Source of the DNA: CAZJJK01 sp964546285
Lineage (GTDB): Bacteria > Spirochaetota > Spirochaetia > Treponematales > Breznakiellaceae
Reading direction: 5' to 3'
Assembly (NCBI GenBank): GCA_964546285.1
Contig: CAZJJK010000028.1
Location: 1 to 29,797, forward strand
DNA: 29,797 bases
The notes beneath the pieces are model-generated. The model was not told where the DNA came from. It did not search any database and was given only the letters and a program-made list of their open reading frames with translations. Below, piece by piece: positions 1-7,817 of this stretch. A program made the position numbers and the translations under genes. Numbering within the stretch: position 1 is the stretch's first letter; each line of letters begins with the position of its first letter.

Positions 1-576
1 CTAGTCGTTCAGGCTATTAGGGAGAGCCGCCTCTGGCATGAGGCGCGCAGCGTTTTTCTTTATGCCGCCCTGCCCACGGAACTGGATATGGACGCTTTGA
101 TGCCTTGCGCCAACGCGGACTTAAAAACAGTGGCCCTGCCGCTTGTATCCGGCGCTGAACTGTCTTTTAGGATAATCGGCGACAGCGGTCTTGCCTGGAG
201 CCGGGGCGCTTTCGGAATCCGCGAACCCCCGGCGGATGCCCCTATGCTAGACCCCCTTCTTTGTCCAGGGCCTGTATTAGCGCTTCTTCCTGGCTTGGCT
301 TTTGACAGGGAGGGACGGCGTTTGGGGCGGGGAAAGGGTTATTATGATCGGTTTTTAGCTAGCCTGCGCGCCGCCAGAAACGATTTTTTTGCCCTTGGCG
401 CCGCCCTATCCATCCAAGTGCTGGCGCGTGTTCCCGTTGGAAGCAATGACGCCCTATTGGATGGCCTAACATACTCCTTATCCGACGATGACGCCGAAAA
501 GCCGCAAGCTGAAAAAAGTCCGAGGCAAGATCGGGCCTTGCCTTCGCGGGCTATGATCGATATCTTTACCCTATAA
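1..576 (+). CDS. 5-formyltetrahydrofolate cyclo-ligase, 5' end outside window
   Basis: Converts 5-formyl-THF to 5,10-methenyl-THF with ATP (cytosolic one-carbon metabolism). The frame is open from base 1 and reads LVVQAIRESRLWHEARSVFL before the first ATG at base 88. That stretch fits the family's N-terminal half (LW..A..VFLY.ALPTELDM), so the ATG at 88 is internal and the true start lies upstream of the window. The family signature is clear near the C-terminus: PGLAFDREGRRLGRGKGYYD, a GRRLGxGKGYYDRFL motif that binds the nucleotide. The C-terminal tail after LLDGLTYSLSDDD is about 30 residues longer than usual and polar. The next gene starts 18 bases downstream. The family is confidently recognised. 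Confidence 0.9.
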   Translation, partial: LVVQAIRESRLWHEARSVFLYAALPTELDMDALMPCANADLKTVALPLVSGAELSFRIIGDSGLAWSRGAFGIREPPADAPMLDPLLCPGPVLALLPGLAFDREGRRLGRGKGYYDRFLASLRAARNDFFALGAALSIQVLARVPVGSNDALLDGLTYSLSDDDAEKPQAEKSPRQDRALPSRAMIDIFTL

Positions 577-594
577 AGCTAAGCGAGGAAAACT

Positions 595-1215
595 ATGGCA
601 CGCATTAAGAGCGCTGTTGAAATCGCTCTGGAACGGACGCAAGCGGTACAGAGCGATAAGGCCGGCATCGAATTATTTGAGACAAAGCAGGAAGGGAAAA
701 AAATAGCCAACACTTTTTTAACCGATCCCTCCGGTGCTCCCCTGGAGCCGGCGGTTAAACGTTTCCCAAAGGATAAGCAAGCGGCTCTGCGGCGCGGCAT
801 TTTCGATATTCTCGTTTCCCAAATCACCTTGCCGTATGTTAAGGAAGATATCGCGCGTTTGGAGGCTGTCGGCAAGGGGCTAGCCTATGTGGTCAGCGAT
901 CGTCGTTTTACTCAGCTTTATCAACAGCTGCTAGGCGCTATGAATAAGTATCTGGAGGAGCTTGAGCAGTACGATGCCGCTCTTCGTCGCCAATACGCGC
1001 CTAAGCTTCGGCAGAAGGAAGAGGAATTAGCTCGGCGGACCGGCCGCCGAATTCAGCTTGATCCTCTTCAGGACCCTGAGTTTGTCGCTTTTTACAATCA
1101 GAACATGAACGCGTTGAAGGATAGGTATGAGCAGGCGATCAGTCAGGTCCGCGAGCAGGCGAACGCCTTGTTCGATGAGGGCTATAACGCTGGCTCCTGG
1201 CTTTACAGTGTTTAG
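595..1215 (+). CDS. Conserved hypothetical protein, charged and helical
   Basis: 206 residues, soluble, no signal peptide or membrane segment. The start ATG at 595 has a good ribosome site (GAGGAAAAC). The protein is rich in Lys, Glu, Arg and Gln and looks mainly alpha-helical. A coiled-coil-like segment from about residue 110 to 150 (MNKYLEELEQYDAALRRQYA) is followed by LRQKEEELARRTGRR and a C-terminal helix (DRYEQAISQVREQANALFDE). I do not recognise a catalytic motif. It follows the folate gene by 18 bases, so the two are probably cotranscribed. It may be a spirochaete-restricted family, but that is an impression and not a verified match. No function is assigned. Confidence 0.75.
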   Translation: MARIKSAVEIALERTQAVQSDKAGIELFETKQEGKKIANTFLTDPSGAPLEPAVKRFPKDKQAALRRGIFDILVSQITLPYVKEDIARLEAVGKGLAYVVSDRRFTQLYQQLLGAMNKYLEELEQYDAALRRQYAPKLRQKEEELARRTGRRIQLDPLQDPEFVAFYNQNMNALKDRYEQAISQVREQANALFDEGYNAGSWLYSV

Positions 1216-1225
1216 TTAAGCGCTC

Positions 1226-1254
1226 TTGTTTATACAACTATACGGTTGTATAGT
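1226..1254 (+). promoter_or_regulatory. Promoter overlapping a nested palindromic operator
   Basis: A -35 like TTGTTT (1226-1231) and a -10 like TATAGT (1249-1254) are 17 bases apart. Two perfect inverted repeats overlap the spacer and -10: TATACAAC (1231-1238) with GTTGTATA (1245-1252), and ACTATAC (1237-1243) with GTATAGT (1248-1254). A dimeric repressor bound here would block RNA polymerase. Transcription predicted 6-7 bases after the -10 would begin at about the ATG at 1261, so the mRNA would be leaderless. The downstream genes are DNA-repair related, which makes a damage-responsive regulator a reasonable guess, but the arms do not match a LexA box that I know. Confidence 0.55.
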
Positions 1255-1260
1255 ATATTT

Positions 1261-2514
1261 ATGGACCTTTCCAAAAAACTCTCTATCTTGGCGTCCGCCG
1301 CCAAATATGACGCGTCATGCGCCTCGTCGGGTTCAAGCCGAGGCGGGAAGGGCGCTTTAGGGAGAACCTTACCCTCGGGTGTGTGTCATAGCTGGACCGG
1401 CGATGGACGCTGTGTTTCGCTCCTAAAGCTGCTTTTTTCTAACGCGTGCCATTATGACTGCGCCTATTGCGTTAACCGTCGTTCCGCTGATATAGAACGA
1501 GCCGCTTTTACCGTTCGGGAGCTAGTGGATCTAACCGTAGCCTTTTACAAGCGGAATTTTATTGAGGGTTTATTTCTTTCTTCAGGGGTATTCGCCGATC
1601 CCGATCAGGTTATGGCTAAGCTGATTGAGACGGCGCGTACGTTGCGTAAGGAAGCCGGGTTCAACGGCTATATCCACTTAAAGTTGATTCCCGGCGTTTC
1701 TCCCTCTCAAATCGCCGAGGCCGGCCGCTGGGCTGATAGGCTGAGCGCCAATATCGAATTACCGACCGAATCAAGTTTGCGCCGTTTAGCGCCGGGAAAG
1801 GAAGGTCGAATTATCATGGGTTCAATGGCTACCGTTAAGGACTTGGCTCTTGAGCGGACTGAGGATCGTCGTCGGCGTTATCACGCGCCAACCTTCGCTC
1901 CAGCCGGGCAAAGCACTCAGCTTGTGGTAGGCGCGTCGCCGGAGGACGATAGACAGATCTTAAATTTGTCCGTTGGTTTATACCGAAAATTTGGCCTTAA
2001 GCGGGTGTATTATTCCGCTTTTGTGCCGCCTGGCGCGACCGGTGGCGCGCCGGATACTCGTTTGCCGCCGTTGGCCGCTCCGCCCCTGCTGCGCGAGCAT
2101 CGTCTTTATCAAGCCGATTGGCTTCTTCGTTTTTATCGGTTCAGTCCCGATGAAGTCACTGGTTTGGCCGCGCCCTTTCTCGCCTCCGATATCGATCCCA
2201 AGTCCGCCTGGGCGCTCGCGCATATAGACCGCTTTCCTATTGAACTGCGGACGGCTGACCTGGAGACGATACTTCGGGTGCCGGGCATAGGCGCTATAAA
2301 CGCCCGCAGGATTGTGGAAACACGGAAAACGCGCTGCCTAAGCGAGGAGCTGCTCCGCTCTATGGGCGTTTCACTGAAGAGGGCTCGCTGGTTTATTACG
2401 ATCGGCGGCGTATCGCTTGAACGTCGTGACGATCCCTCTATAATCAGGCGATCCTTAGCTTCCTCCGCTCGCGTTAAGCTTGCTTCATCTGGGCAATTGG
2501 ATCTTTTTTCGTGA
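1261..2514 (+). CDS. Putative DNA modification/repair radical SAM protein
   Basis: 417 residues from ATG 1261. An in-frame TTG at 1246 lies inside the -10/operator region and is unlikely to be the start. Neither start has a Shine-Dalgarno sequence. The radical-SAM cluster motif is C63-x3-C67-x2-C70 (NACHYDCAYC), and a C-terminal helix-hairpin-helix DNA-binding segment is at about residues 330-352 (RVPGIGAINARRIVETRK). This order matches the family known as 'putative DNA modification/repair radical SAM protein' (TIGR03916 type), distantly related to spore photoproduct lyase. Family members are typically encoded beside a DUF4130/TIGR03915 partner, and that partner starts here in a 4-base GTGA overlap. 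The reaction performed by the family is not established to my knowledge. Confidence 0.88.
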   Translation: MDLSKKLSILASAAKYDASCASSGSSRGGKGALGRTLPSGVCHSWTGDGRCVSLLKLLFSNACHYDCAYCVNRRSADIERAAFTVRELVDLTVAFYKRNFIEGLFLSSGVFADPDQVMAKLIETARTLRKEAGFNGYIHLKLIPGVSPSQIAEAGRWADRLSANIELPTESSLRRLAPGKEGRIIMGSMATVKDLALERTEDRRRRYHAPTFAPAGQSTQLVVGASPEDDRQILNLSVGLYRKFGLKRVYYSAFVPPGATGGAPDTRLPPLAAPPLLREHRLYQADWLLRFYRFSPDEVTGLAAPFLASDIDPKSAWALAHIDRFPIELRTADLETILRVPGIGAINARRIVETRKTRCLSEELLRSMGVSLKRARWFITIGGVSLERRDDPSIIRRSLASSARVKLASSGQLDLFS

Positions 2515-3278
2515 TTTTATCCTATGACGGCGGCTTTTCCGGCTTACTCTGCGCTATCTCTCAGTCCCTTTCCGCCTCCGATCCCCCGCTAATATGCCGC
2601 AACGGCGAGGAGCTCTTTGGCGGCGTTTTGGTAAAGGACGAATCTGATGTCGCCGAGGCTCTGGCCAAACGTTTTTGTTCTTTATCAGCCGCGGCGTTCC
2701 GCCTTCTGAAAGCTGCTTGGATGAGCGAGGAAGCTATAGACGCGGCTATGGGCCATTTCGCGTATGCCATTTTAACGTCTCGCGATGCTGAGGAGGCTGA
2801 GCGGCGGCGCTTGGATAGGGGCGATCCTTCGGTTAGAACCGTACTAGCGGCGGCGCTGCGCGTGGCGCGAGAATATCACCGCCTTATCGGTATCCTCCGT
2901 TTCCGGCCTGACGAGTCTGGACGTTTGATAGCTCTTTGCCATGCTGACCATGCTCTTTTACCGGTTTTATCCGGTCATTTTAAGGTTCGCTATAGGGCTC
3001 AACCCTGGATGATTATCGATCTTAAGCGCGCCTGCCTATTGGTTTCCGATGGAGAGTCGGTCAAACTCCTGCCTGTTTCCAAAGAGAGCGCCGCTTCCAT
3101 AAAAGACCAGACCAGGCTTCCGGATGACGAGTGGACTGGTCTCTGGGCCCTTTATTATAAGGAGCTTTGTATAGAATCGCGGCGAAACGAGGCGTTGAGG
3201 CGTCGTTTCTTACCGGAAAGGTATTGGAAATATTTGCCGGAGTTGTATGATGGAAGTGACGGGGGTTTACAAGCGTGA
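2511..3278 (+). CDS. DUF4130 (TIGR03915-type) DNA metabolism protein, partner of the radical SAM protein
   Basis: 255 residues. It starts at a GTG whose last two bases form the TGA stop of the radical-SAM gene (GTGA overlap), so translation is probably coupled. The family's features are visible: the N-terminal YDGGFSGLLCAI motif, the central HFKVRYRAQPWMIIDLKRA segment, and the C-terminal LWALYYKELCIESRRNEALR followed by LPERYWKYLPEL. In many bacteria this domain is fused to a family-4-like uracil-DNA glycosylase domain. Here it stands alone and no glycosylase gene lies nearby. The role is inferred from the fusion and from constant pairing with the radical SAM protein: probably recognition or processing of a damaged or modified base. 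Confidence 0.85.
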   Translation: MILSYDGGFSGLLCAISQSLSASDPPLICRNGEELFGGVLVKDESDVAEALAKRFCSLSAAAFRLLKAAWMSEEAIDAAMGHFAYAILTSRDAEEAERRRLDRGDPSVRTVLAAALRVAREYHRLIGILRFRPDESGRLIALCHADHALLPVLSGHFKVRYRAQPWMIIDLKRACLLVSDGESVKLLPVSKESAASIKDQTRLPDDEWTGLWALYYKELCIESRRNEALRRRFLPERYWKYLPELYDGSDGGLQA

Positions 3279-3661
3279 AAACCGAGATATTTACCCTGTG
3301 CGATTACGCTCAGGAAAACGAAGGCAAGCTGACTGTAGTGGGAACCTTTGATACTATAATAGCGCGCGAATTCCCCTGTGTGCATCCGCTTTTATCGGTG
3401 GTTTTGCGTCTGCGTTTTGACTTATGGGAATTTGGGAAACACGATTTTAGGGTGGAAAGCCACGATCTGGATGGCAATCCGCTCTTGGCGCCGGTTTCCG
3501 GCAGCCTGGAAGTAAGGGGCGTTGGCAACGCTTCGGCGGTATCCCATGTTCTATTCAATGTCGGTAACGTCCGCTTTAAGGCCCCGGGCGTTTATAACTT
3601 TACGCTGATGATGGATAATAAAGAGGCTACATCCATCCCCTTGTATATTAGGAAGAGTTGA
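3275..3661 (+). CDS. Small beta-rich conserved protein (DUF6941-like)
   Basis: 128 residues. It starts at GTG 3275 in a second 4-base GTGA overlap with the upstream gene. The opening EIFTLCDYAQENEGKLTVVG and the pattern of short beta strands (hydrophobic alternation through VVLRLRFDLWEFGKHDFRV, and PGVYNFTLMMDN near the end) resemble a widespread family of small all-beta proteins that I recall as DUF6941. The family's function is unknown to me. There is no signal peptide or membrane segment. It ends in a TGATG junction with the GH1 gene. Its link to the DNA-repair pair is positional only. Confidence 0.7.
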   Translation: MKTEIFTLCDYAQENEGKLTVVGTFDTIIAREFPCVHPLLSVVLRLRFDLWEFGKHDFRVESHDLDGNPLLAPVSGSLEVRGVGNASAVSHVLFNVGNVRFKAPGVYNFTLMMDNKEATSIPLYIRKS

Positions 3662-5007
3662 TGAACGATTTTTGGGACAACGGATTTCCTGAGGATTTTG
3701 TGTGGGGCACCGCGACCGCTTCCTACCAAGTGGAGGGGGCCGCCCGCGAAGCTGGCCGTTCAGAAAGTGTTTGGGATGTGTTTTGCCGTATACCAGGCAA
3801 GGTCCACGCCGGTGAAAACGGAGACGTATCTTGCGACCAATACCATCGTTACGCTGAGGATATCGAGTTGATGGCCAAGCTTGGCGTCAACGCCTACCGC
3901 TTTTCCCTCGCTTGGCCGCGTATCATTCCCGATGGGCGGGGTAAGGTTAACGAGGCCGCCTTGGACTATTATCGCCGTTTGATCGACGCCTTGTTGGAGG
4001 CCGGGATCGAAGCGTATATAACTCTTTATCATTGGGATTTACCGCAGATTCTGGAAGAGCGCGGCGGCTGGGCTAGTCGTGATACAGCGTTCGCCTTTGC
4101 CGAATATGCTCGTGTTTGCTTTGACGCTTTTAGTCCCAAGGTCCGTCGTTGGGTTACCCTTAACGAGCCCTTCTGTACGGCCCACAATGGTTATCTATAC
4201 GGCGTTCACGCTCCCGGGCGTAACGACCCTGAAGCCGCTATCCGCGCCATCCATCACCTGAATCTGGCGCATGGACTGGCGAACGAGGCTTTTCGGGAGG
4301 GCGGGTATCCCGGGGAGCTTGGTATAGTTTGGAACCTAATAACCCCTCGGCCCGCCACCCGCCGCCCGGAGGACGCTAGGGCGGCTGAGTTGAGTCTAAG
4401 CTTTAGTACCCTTGTCTATACCGATCCGGTCTTAGGCCGAGGGTATCCCGAATTGAATTGGCTGGGGAAGCCGCTCAAATTCCCGGTCCAGTCTGATGAT
4501 TTAAAGCGAAGTGCCGGGCCTTTGGATTTTATCGGCCTTAATTATTACTTTGAGCACGCTGTTTCGCTTGCAGACAAAGAAAACGGTATTCCCGTTCAGG
4601 AACCCTTCTGGGAAGAAGCTACCGATATGGGCTGGCCCATAAACAGCGATGGCCTTCTGCGACAGCTTAGGTGGATAAACGAGCGCTCCGGCGGCTTGCC
4701 TCTTTACATCACGGAAAATGGCTGCGCCTGCGACGATCTTGTCGTTTTGGACCAGACCGGTCAGCCTAGGGTTCATGACAGCCAGCGTATCGCGTATATC
4801 CGTACTCATCTTGATGTATGCCGGCGCGCCAAAGCCGAGGGCTTGCCTCTAAAAGGTTTTTTCATGTGGTCCTTTATTGACAACTTTGAATGGAGCTTTG
4901 GCTATTCAAAACGTTTCGGTATAGTTTATTGCGACTATAAAAGCCTTAAAAGGATACCAAAAGACAGTTTTTATTTTTACCGCGATGTTATTGCCGGGTA
5001 TCGCTAA
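3661..5007 (+). CDS. GH1 beta-glucosidase / 6-phospho-beta-glycosidase
   Basis: 448 residues, the normal GH1 length. An upstream in-frame TTG (3658) exists, but ATG 3661 sits behind GGAAGAG and overlaps the previous stop as TGATG. Hydrolyses beta-linked glucosides or related sugars by a retaining mechanism. It has the N-terminal GH1 signature (FPEDFVWGTATASYQVEGA), acid/base Glu near residue 169 in TLNEP, nucleophile Glu near residue 352 in LYITENG, and the sugar-binding FMWSFIDNFEWSFGYSKRFG stretch near the C-terminus. FEWSFGYSKRFGI favours a non-phosphorylated substrate, but this is only a tendency. There is no signal peptide, so the enzyme is cytoplasmic. Confidence 0.93.
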   Translation: MNDFWDNGFPEDFVWGTATASYQVEGAAREAGRSESVWDVFCRIPGKVHAGENGDVSCDQYHRYAEDIELMAKLGVNAYRFSLAWPRIIPDGRGKVNEAALDYYRRLIDALLEAGIEAYITLYHWDLPQILEERGGWASRDTAFAFAEYARVCFDAFSPKVRRWVTLNEPFCTAHNGYLYGVHAPGRNDPEAAIRAIHHLNLAHGLANEAFREGGYPGELGIVWNLITPRPATRRPEDARAAELSLSFSTLVYTDPVLGRGYPELNWLGKPLKFPVQSDDLKRSAGPLDFIGLNYYFEHAVSLADKENGIPVQEPFWEEATDMGWPINSDGLLRQLRWINERSGGLPLYITENGCACDDLVVLDQTGQPRVHDSQRIAYIRTHLDVCRRAKAEGLPLKGFFMWSFIDNFEWSFGYSKRFGIVYCDYKSLKRIPKDSFYFYRDVIAGYR

Positions 5008-5035
5008 CAAGGGCTTTATATAAACGGGGGTGAAA

Positions 5036-6277
5036 ATGAGGCGCGGCTTTGTCTCGATATGTAGCTTTAGCGCGGCGTTTTCGTTATTAAGCCTACTCTC
5101 TTGCGCGGGGACAAATCCGCCGCTTAGAGAATCGGTGGATAGCTCGACGGAAGCGTCGGCTCCCGCCGTGGAAGCCAAACAAGACTCTTCTGCCGTCGTC
5201 CCGTCTGACCAAGCTGGCGATCCAGTTGACGCTCTTCTAAAAGCCATGTCCTTTCGGGATAAGCTGGCTCAGCTCTTTATCGTCTGGATACCCAAAGGGG
5301 CCGATCTAGCGGGGCTTTCCATACTAAAAAGCCTAAATCCCGGCGGTTATATCCTTTATTCATGGAATTGTCCCAGCGTCAACGAAACCCGTGCTTTAAC
5401 CAAGTTCCTTTCGGATACCGACCCCGTTTCCTCGGAGTTAGAGCTTAGCCCGGCCCTCACGATTAAACCTTTTATTTGCGCGGATCAGGAGGGCGGCCGT
5501 GTCGCGGCTTTCCGGTTTAGCGAGTTTTCAACCCTTCCCTCGGCCTTCGCGTTGGGTTCCTTGGAAAGCGAGGCCCTGATTGAGGCGACCGCCCGCCTAA
5601 ACGCGGCCCAATTAGCCTATCTCGGCGTGAATATGAATTTAGCGCCGGTGGCGGATCTTTATCCGGTATCCGACTCCACTATTATAGGGGATCGGTCCTT
5701 TGGCCCCGATCCGGAGGCCGCGGCTAAGGCTGTCGTGGCCAGCGCTCGTGGTTTAGACGCTTATGGAATTTTAGCGACGCTGAAACACTTTCCTGGCCAT
5801 GGTGTTACGACGGTGGATTCGCACGGGCGTTTGCCGGTTTCCGACCTAAAGCTGGAAGACATAATGGCAAGGGAACTAATCCCTTTCGCGGCTGGTATCC
5901 GCGCCAGCGTCCCCGTGGTAATGACCGCTCATATAGTGTATACGGCGGTGGACGCTGAAAACCCGGCGACTTTATCGCCTGTATGGCTAAAGGATATATT
6001 GCGCGGGCGGCTCGGCTTTGACGGGATAATATTGACTGATGGCTTTGAGATGGGCGCCTTGACTCAGTCTTTTGATAAGAAGGAGGCTTTGGCCAGGGCG
6101 CTTGAGGCCGGTATAGACCAAATATTGCTTTATAGCCGCTATGATCCCTCTGAAATGATACATCTGACGGAAACGCTTGTGAGCGAAGGCCGTATCACTC
6201 CCGAGACGGTGGAGAGCGCCGTGCGGCGGATACTTGAGGCTAAATACCGTTTTGGACTGCTTTGCTCGGAAGATTAA
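5036..6277 (+). CDS. Lipoprotein GH3 beta-N-acetylhexosaminidase (NagZ-like)
   Basis: 413 residues from ATG 5036. A GTG at 5030 is too close to the GGGGG ribosome site. The signal peptide ends in lipobox LLSC with Cys23, then a Ser/Ala/Asp-rich linker to about residue 60. The catalytic domain carries GH3/NagZ hallmarks: ADQEGGRVAAFR (149-160), KHFPGHG (250-256) followed by DSH with the acid/base His263, and the nucleophile Asp335 in IILTDGFEMG. Such enzymes remove N-acetylglucosamine from muropeptides or chitin fragments. A lipid anchor places this one at the membrane surface, unlike the cytoplasmic NagZ of enterobacteria. It follows the GH1 gene by 28 bases. Confidence 0.9.
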   Translation: MRRGFVSICSFSAAFSLLSLLSCAGTNPPLRESVDSSTEASAPAVEAKQDSSAVVPSDQAGDPVDALLKAMSFRDKLAQLFIVWIPKGADLAGLSILKSLNPGGYILYSWNCPSVNETRALTKFLSDTDPVSSELELSPALTIKPFICADQEGGRVAAFRFSEFSTLPSAFALGSLESEALIEATARLNAAQLAYLGVNMNLAPVADLYPVSDSTIIGDRSFGPDPEAAAKAVVASARGLDAYGILATLKHFPGHGVTTVDSHGRLPVSDLKLEDIMARELIPFAAGIRASVPVVMTAHIVYTAVDAENPATLSPVWLKDILRGRLGFDGIILTDGFEMGALTQSFDKKEALARALEAGIDQILLYSRYDPSEMIHLTETLVSEGRITPETVESAVRRILEAKYRFGLLCSED

Positions 6278-6287
6278 AGGGGAAGTT

Positions 6288-6530
6288 ATGGGTATCGCTC
6301 TTGTGATTGTGGGTGGTCTTATCGCTATGACCATTGTCGCCGTTATTGGTGATGTAGCCGCCAAGCGCGCGAAGAACGCTGGGCTAGAGGCACCGAAACA
6401 GCTTAAGGATTTGGAAAACCGAGTTAGAAGCCTGGAGCTCGCCGTTGGTGAAAAATCCGAGCTTATCGACGAATTACGGCAAGAGCTAAGCTTTGTGAAT
6501 CGGCTTTTAGAGGATAAGACTAAGCCCTAA
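6288..6530 (+). CDS. Small membrane-anchored coiled-coil protein
   Basis: 80 residues from ATG 6288, with ribosome site AAAGGGGAAG and 10 bases after the GH3 stop. The frame is open further upstream, but that stretch overlaps the GH3 gene. Residues 2-22 form one transmembrane helix (GIALVIVGGLIAMTIVAVIG). It is followed by a basic turn (AAKRAKNAG) and a coiled coil from about 37 to 76 (LENRVRSLELAVGEKSELID, then ELRQELSFVNRLLEDK). The layout recalls PspB-like proteins or small envelope scaffolds, but I see no decisive match. It is probably the last gene of the GH1/GH3 transcript. Confidence 0.7.
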   Translation: MGIALVIVGGLIAMTIVAVIGDVAAKRAKNAGLEAPKQLKDLENRVRSLELAVGEKSELIDELRQELSFVNRLLEDKTKP

Positions 6531-6550
6531 GAGCCAAACTCAACAATAGC

Positions 6551-6722
6551 GAGCAGGGGTAAAAACGCCTGTCACGCAAAGCGGTTCACATGGGTTTTTG
6601 GAAGGCTGGGCTAAGGCCCGTGATTGGAAGGCGGAGGTCCATACGAGCTTGCTCCGGAAAAGGTGAGTATATGAGATCTGTGTTTCAATAATCTTCGTAT
6701 CAGGGTATGGCCACCGCCAGTA
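6551..6722 (+). ncRNA. Possible ORF-less HEARO/omega-like structured RNA
   Basis: This part of the 333-base gene-free gap 6531-6863 has RNA-like structure. CAGG (6554-6557) pairs with CCTG (6568-6571), GGGC (6608-6611) with GCCC (6616-6619), and CGGAG (6632-6636) with CTCCG (6652-6656), with GAGC/GCTC nested inside. The primary-sequence blocks GTCACGCAAAGCGGTTCACA (6571-6590) and GGCTGGGCTAAGGCCC (6604-6619) resemble, from memory, the HEARO RNA family. HEARO RNAs are the omega RNAs of IscB/IsrB nucleases and sometimes occur without an ORF. No nuclease gene is in the window. Boundaries are approximate and the family call is unverified. A standalone riboswitch is unlikely because the next gene downstream is on the opposite strand. 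Confidence 0.42.
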
Positions 6723-6742
6723 CAATAAATTTCCTATCCAAC

Positions 6743-6775
6743 GAAGATACCCTGGGGCTTGCCCCGGGGTTCTTC
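6743..6775 (+). terminator. Strong GC hairpin, possible bidirectional terminator
   Basis: ACCCTGGGGC (6749-6758) pairs with GCCCCGGGGT (6761-6770). GAAGA (6743-6747) extends the stem with TCTTC (6771-6775) past one bulged T, giving about 15 pairs. It lies between convergent transcription units (plus-strand glycosidase operon, minus-strand acetyltransferase). No clean T-run follows, so intrinsic termination is not certain. Such elements can also be dispersed palindromic repeats; only one copy is in this window. Confidence 0.5.
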
Positions 6776-6863
6776 ATTAGCTCAGGGCTTTTAGTTAAGT
6801 ATATTTCTATATTATATATGAGATAATAACTTTCTTGCCGATGCGTGGTCCCTAAAAAACACT

Positions 6864-7817
6864 TTAGATCCGTCTTTCCATGCCCCAGGCTACCGGTAGG
6901 AAATACCTAGTCCAAAACGCGTACGCTTCCAGATTCATCGTTTCGCAGTCCACGGACATGAGGGCTTTGTTTTGGCTTAACGCGAAAGCCGTCAAGTTTC
7001 GCAATAACGCGGATGCCACGCCAAGGCCTCGATAGGCTTTTTCCACAAATAAACCGTCGATGGCAAGACAATCCGGGGTATGAACGGCGTCTGAAACATC
7101 AAACTGTGGATCTTCCGCCTTAATAAAAGCGATGGTCTTAGTGCCAACTTCGGCCAGCAATGCCACGCTGTCGGGCTTGGAAAGCCATTCCGTCCAACCC
7201 GCGGCGTCCTCGCCATGACAATCCGGCATACAAACCGGTACATCACCTATATGCGCGGCTAAGTGGGCGTTAAGCCGCTCCAAGCTATCGGCGTCGGCGA
7301 TAAGAGCGCGGCGAATGCTAAGCTTACTGTCCATTTTTGTTTGAGTGGAGGCTAAGTCCTTGGCTATATCAGCACTTGGCCGCGCTGCGTCCATAACAAT
7401 ATGGCCAAAACCGGTTTTAACGAACGCTTCCAAAGCGTGAAGTTCGGAGGCGTAGTAGGAAGCTGAATGTATTTGAACGCATTCCTTAAGCCGAAGGCGC
7501 GCGGCTTCGCGGTATAATAGCCGATATGCCGAGAAGGGGTCAGCGTCGTGACGATGGCCATGTGACCAGTCAGGGCTGAAAGCGCCGGGGCCAAGATTCC
7601 GGAAATTTTCCAGTATAAAATCGCCATAAAAGGCGGCCATTCCCCGATCATCGTATAAACCAAGGACCTGCCCTTCGCGGATCATCCAAGCTATTCTTGG
7701 TTCAAAGTAGTCCGCGGAACGCTTTGGCAAAAAGGGGAGAGTTCCGCGCAAGGCTTCATGTCTGTCAGCCGCGAGCTGAGCGGCGGCGCTTGAATCAGTT
7801 ATTGTACGTATATCCAT
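6864..7817 (-). CDS. GNAT-family N-acetyltransferase, probably two-domain
   Basis: 317 residues. The C-terminal half (about 165-317) has the GNAT fold signature: an initial strand (SKLSIRRALIADADSLERLN), LAIDGLFVEKAYRGLGVASA in beta4/motif A with the acetyl-CoA pyrophosphate loop RGLGVAS, and motif B MNLEAYAFWTRYFLPVAWGM. The N-terminal half (IRTITDSSAAAQLAADRHEA, then GQVLGLYDDRGMAAF) looks like a second, degenerate GNAT domain. The substrate cannot be predicted. It reads towards the plus-strand operon, lies 117 bases after trpS and shows no clear Shine-Dalgarno before ATG 7817. Confidence 0.82.
   Translation of the reverse strand: MDIRTITDSSAAAQLAADRHEALRGTLPFLPKRSADYFEPRIAWMIREGQVLGLYDDRGMAAFYGDFILENFRNLGPGAFSPDWSHGHRHDADPFSAYRLLYREAARLRLKECVQIHSASYYASELHALEAFVKTGFGHIVMDAARPSADIAKDLASTQTKMDSKLSIRRALIADADSLERLNAHLAAHIGDVPVCMPDCHGEDAAGWTEWLSKPDSVALLAEVGTKTIAFIKAEDPQFDVSDAVHTPDCLAIDGLFVEKAYRGLGVASALLRNLTAFALSQNKALMSVDCETMNLEAYAFWTRYFLPVAWGMERRI

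Noticed and set aside
1246..1260. TTG start for the radical-SAM gene
   Set aside because: It lies within the -10/operator, lacks a ribosome site, and ATG 1261 fits the predicted transcript start.
6571..6640. c-di-GMP-I riboswitch suggested by ACGCAAAGC
   Set aside because: The other conserved blocks of that riboswitch are missing and no downstream gene lies on the same strand.
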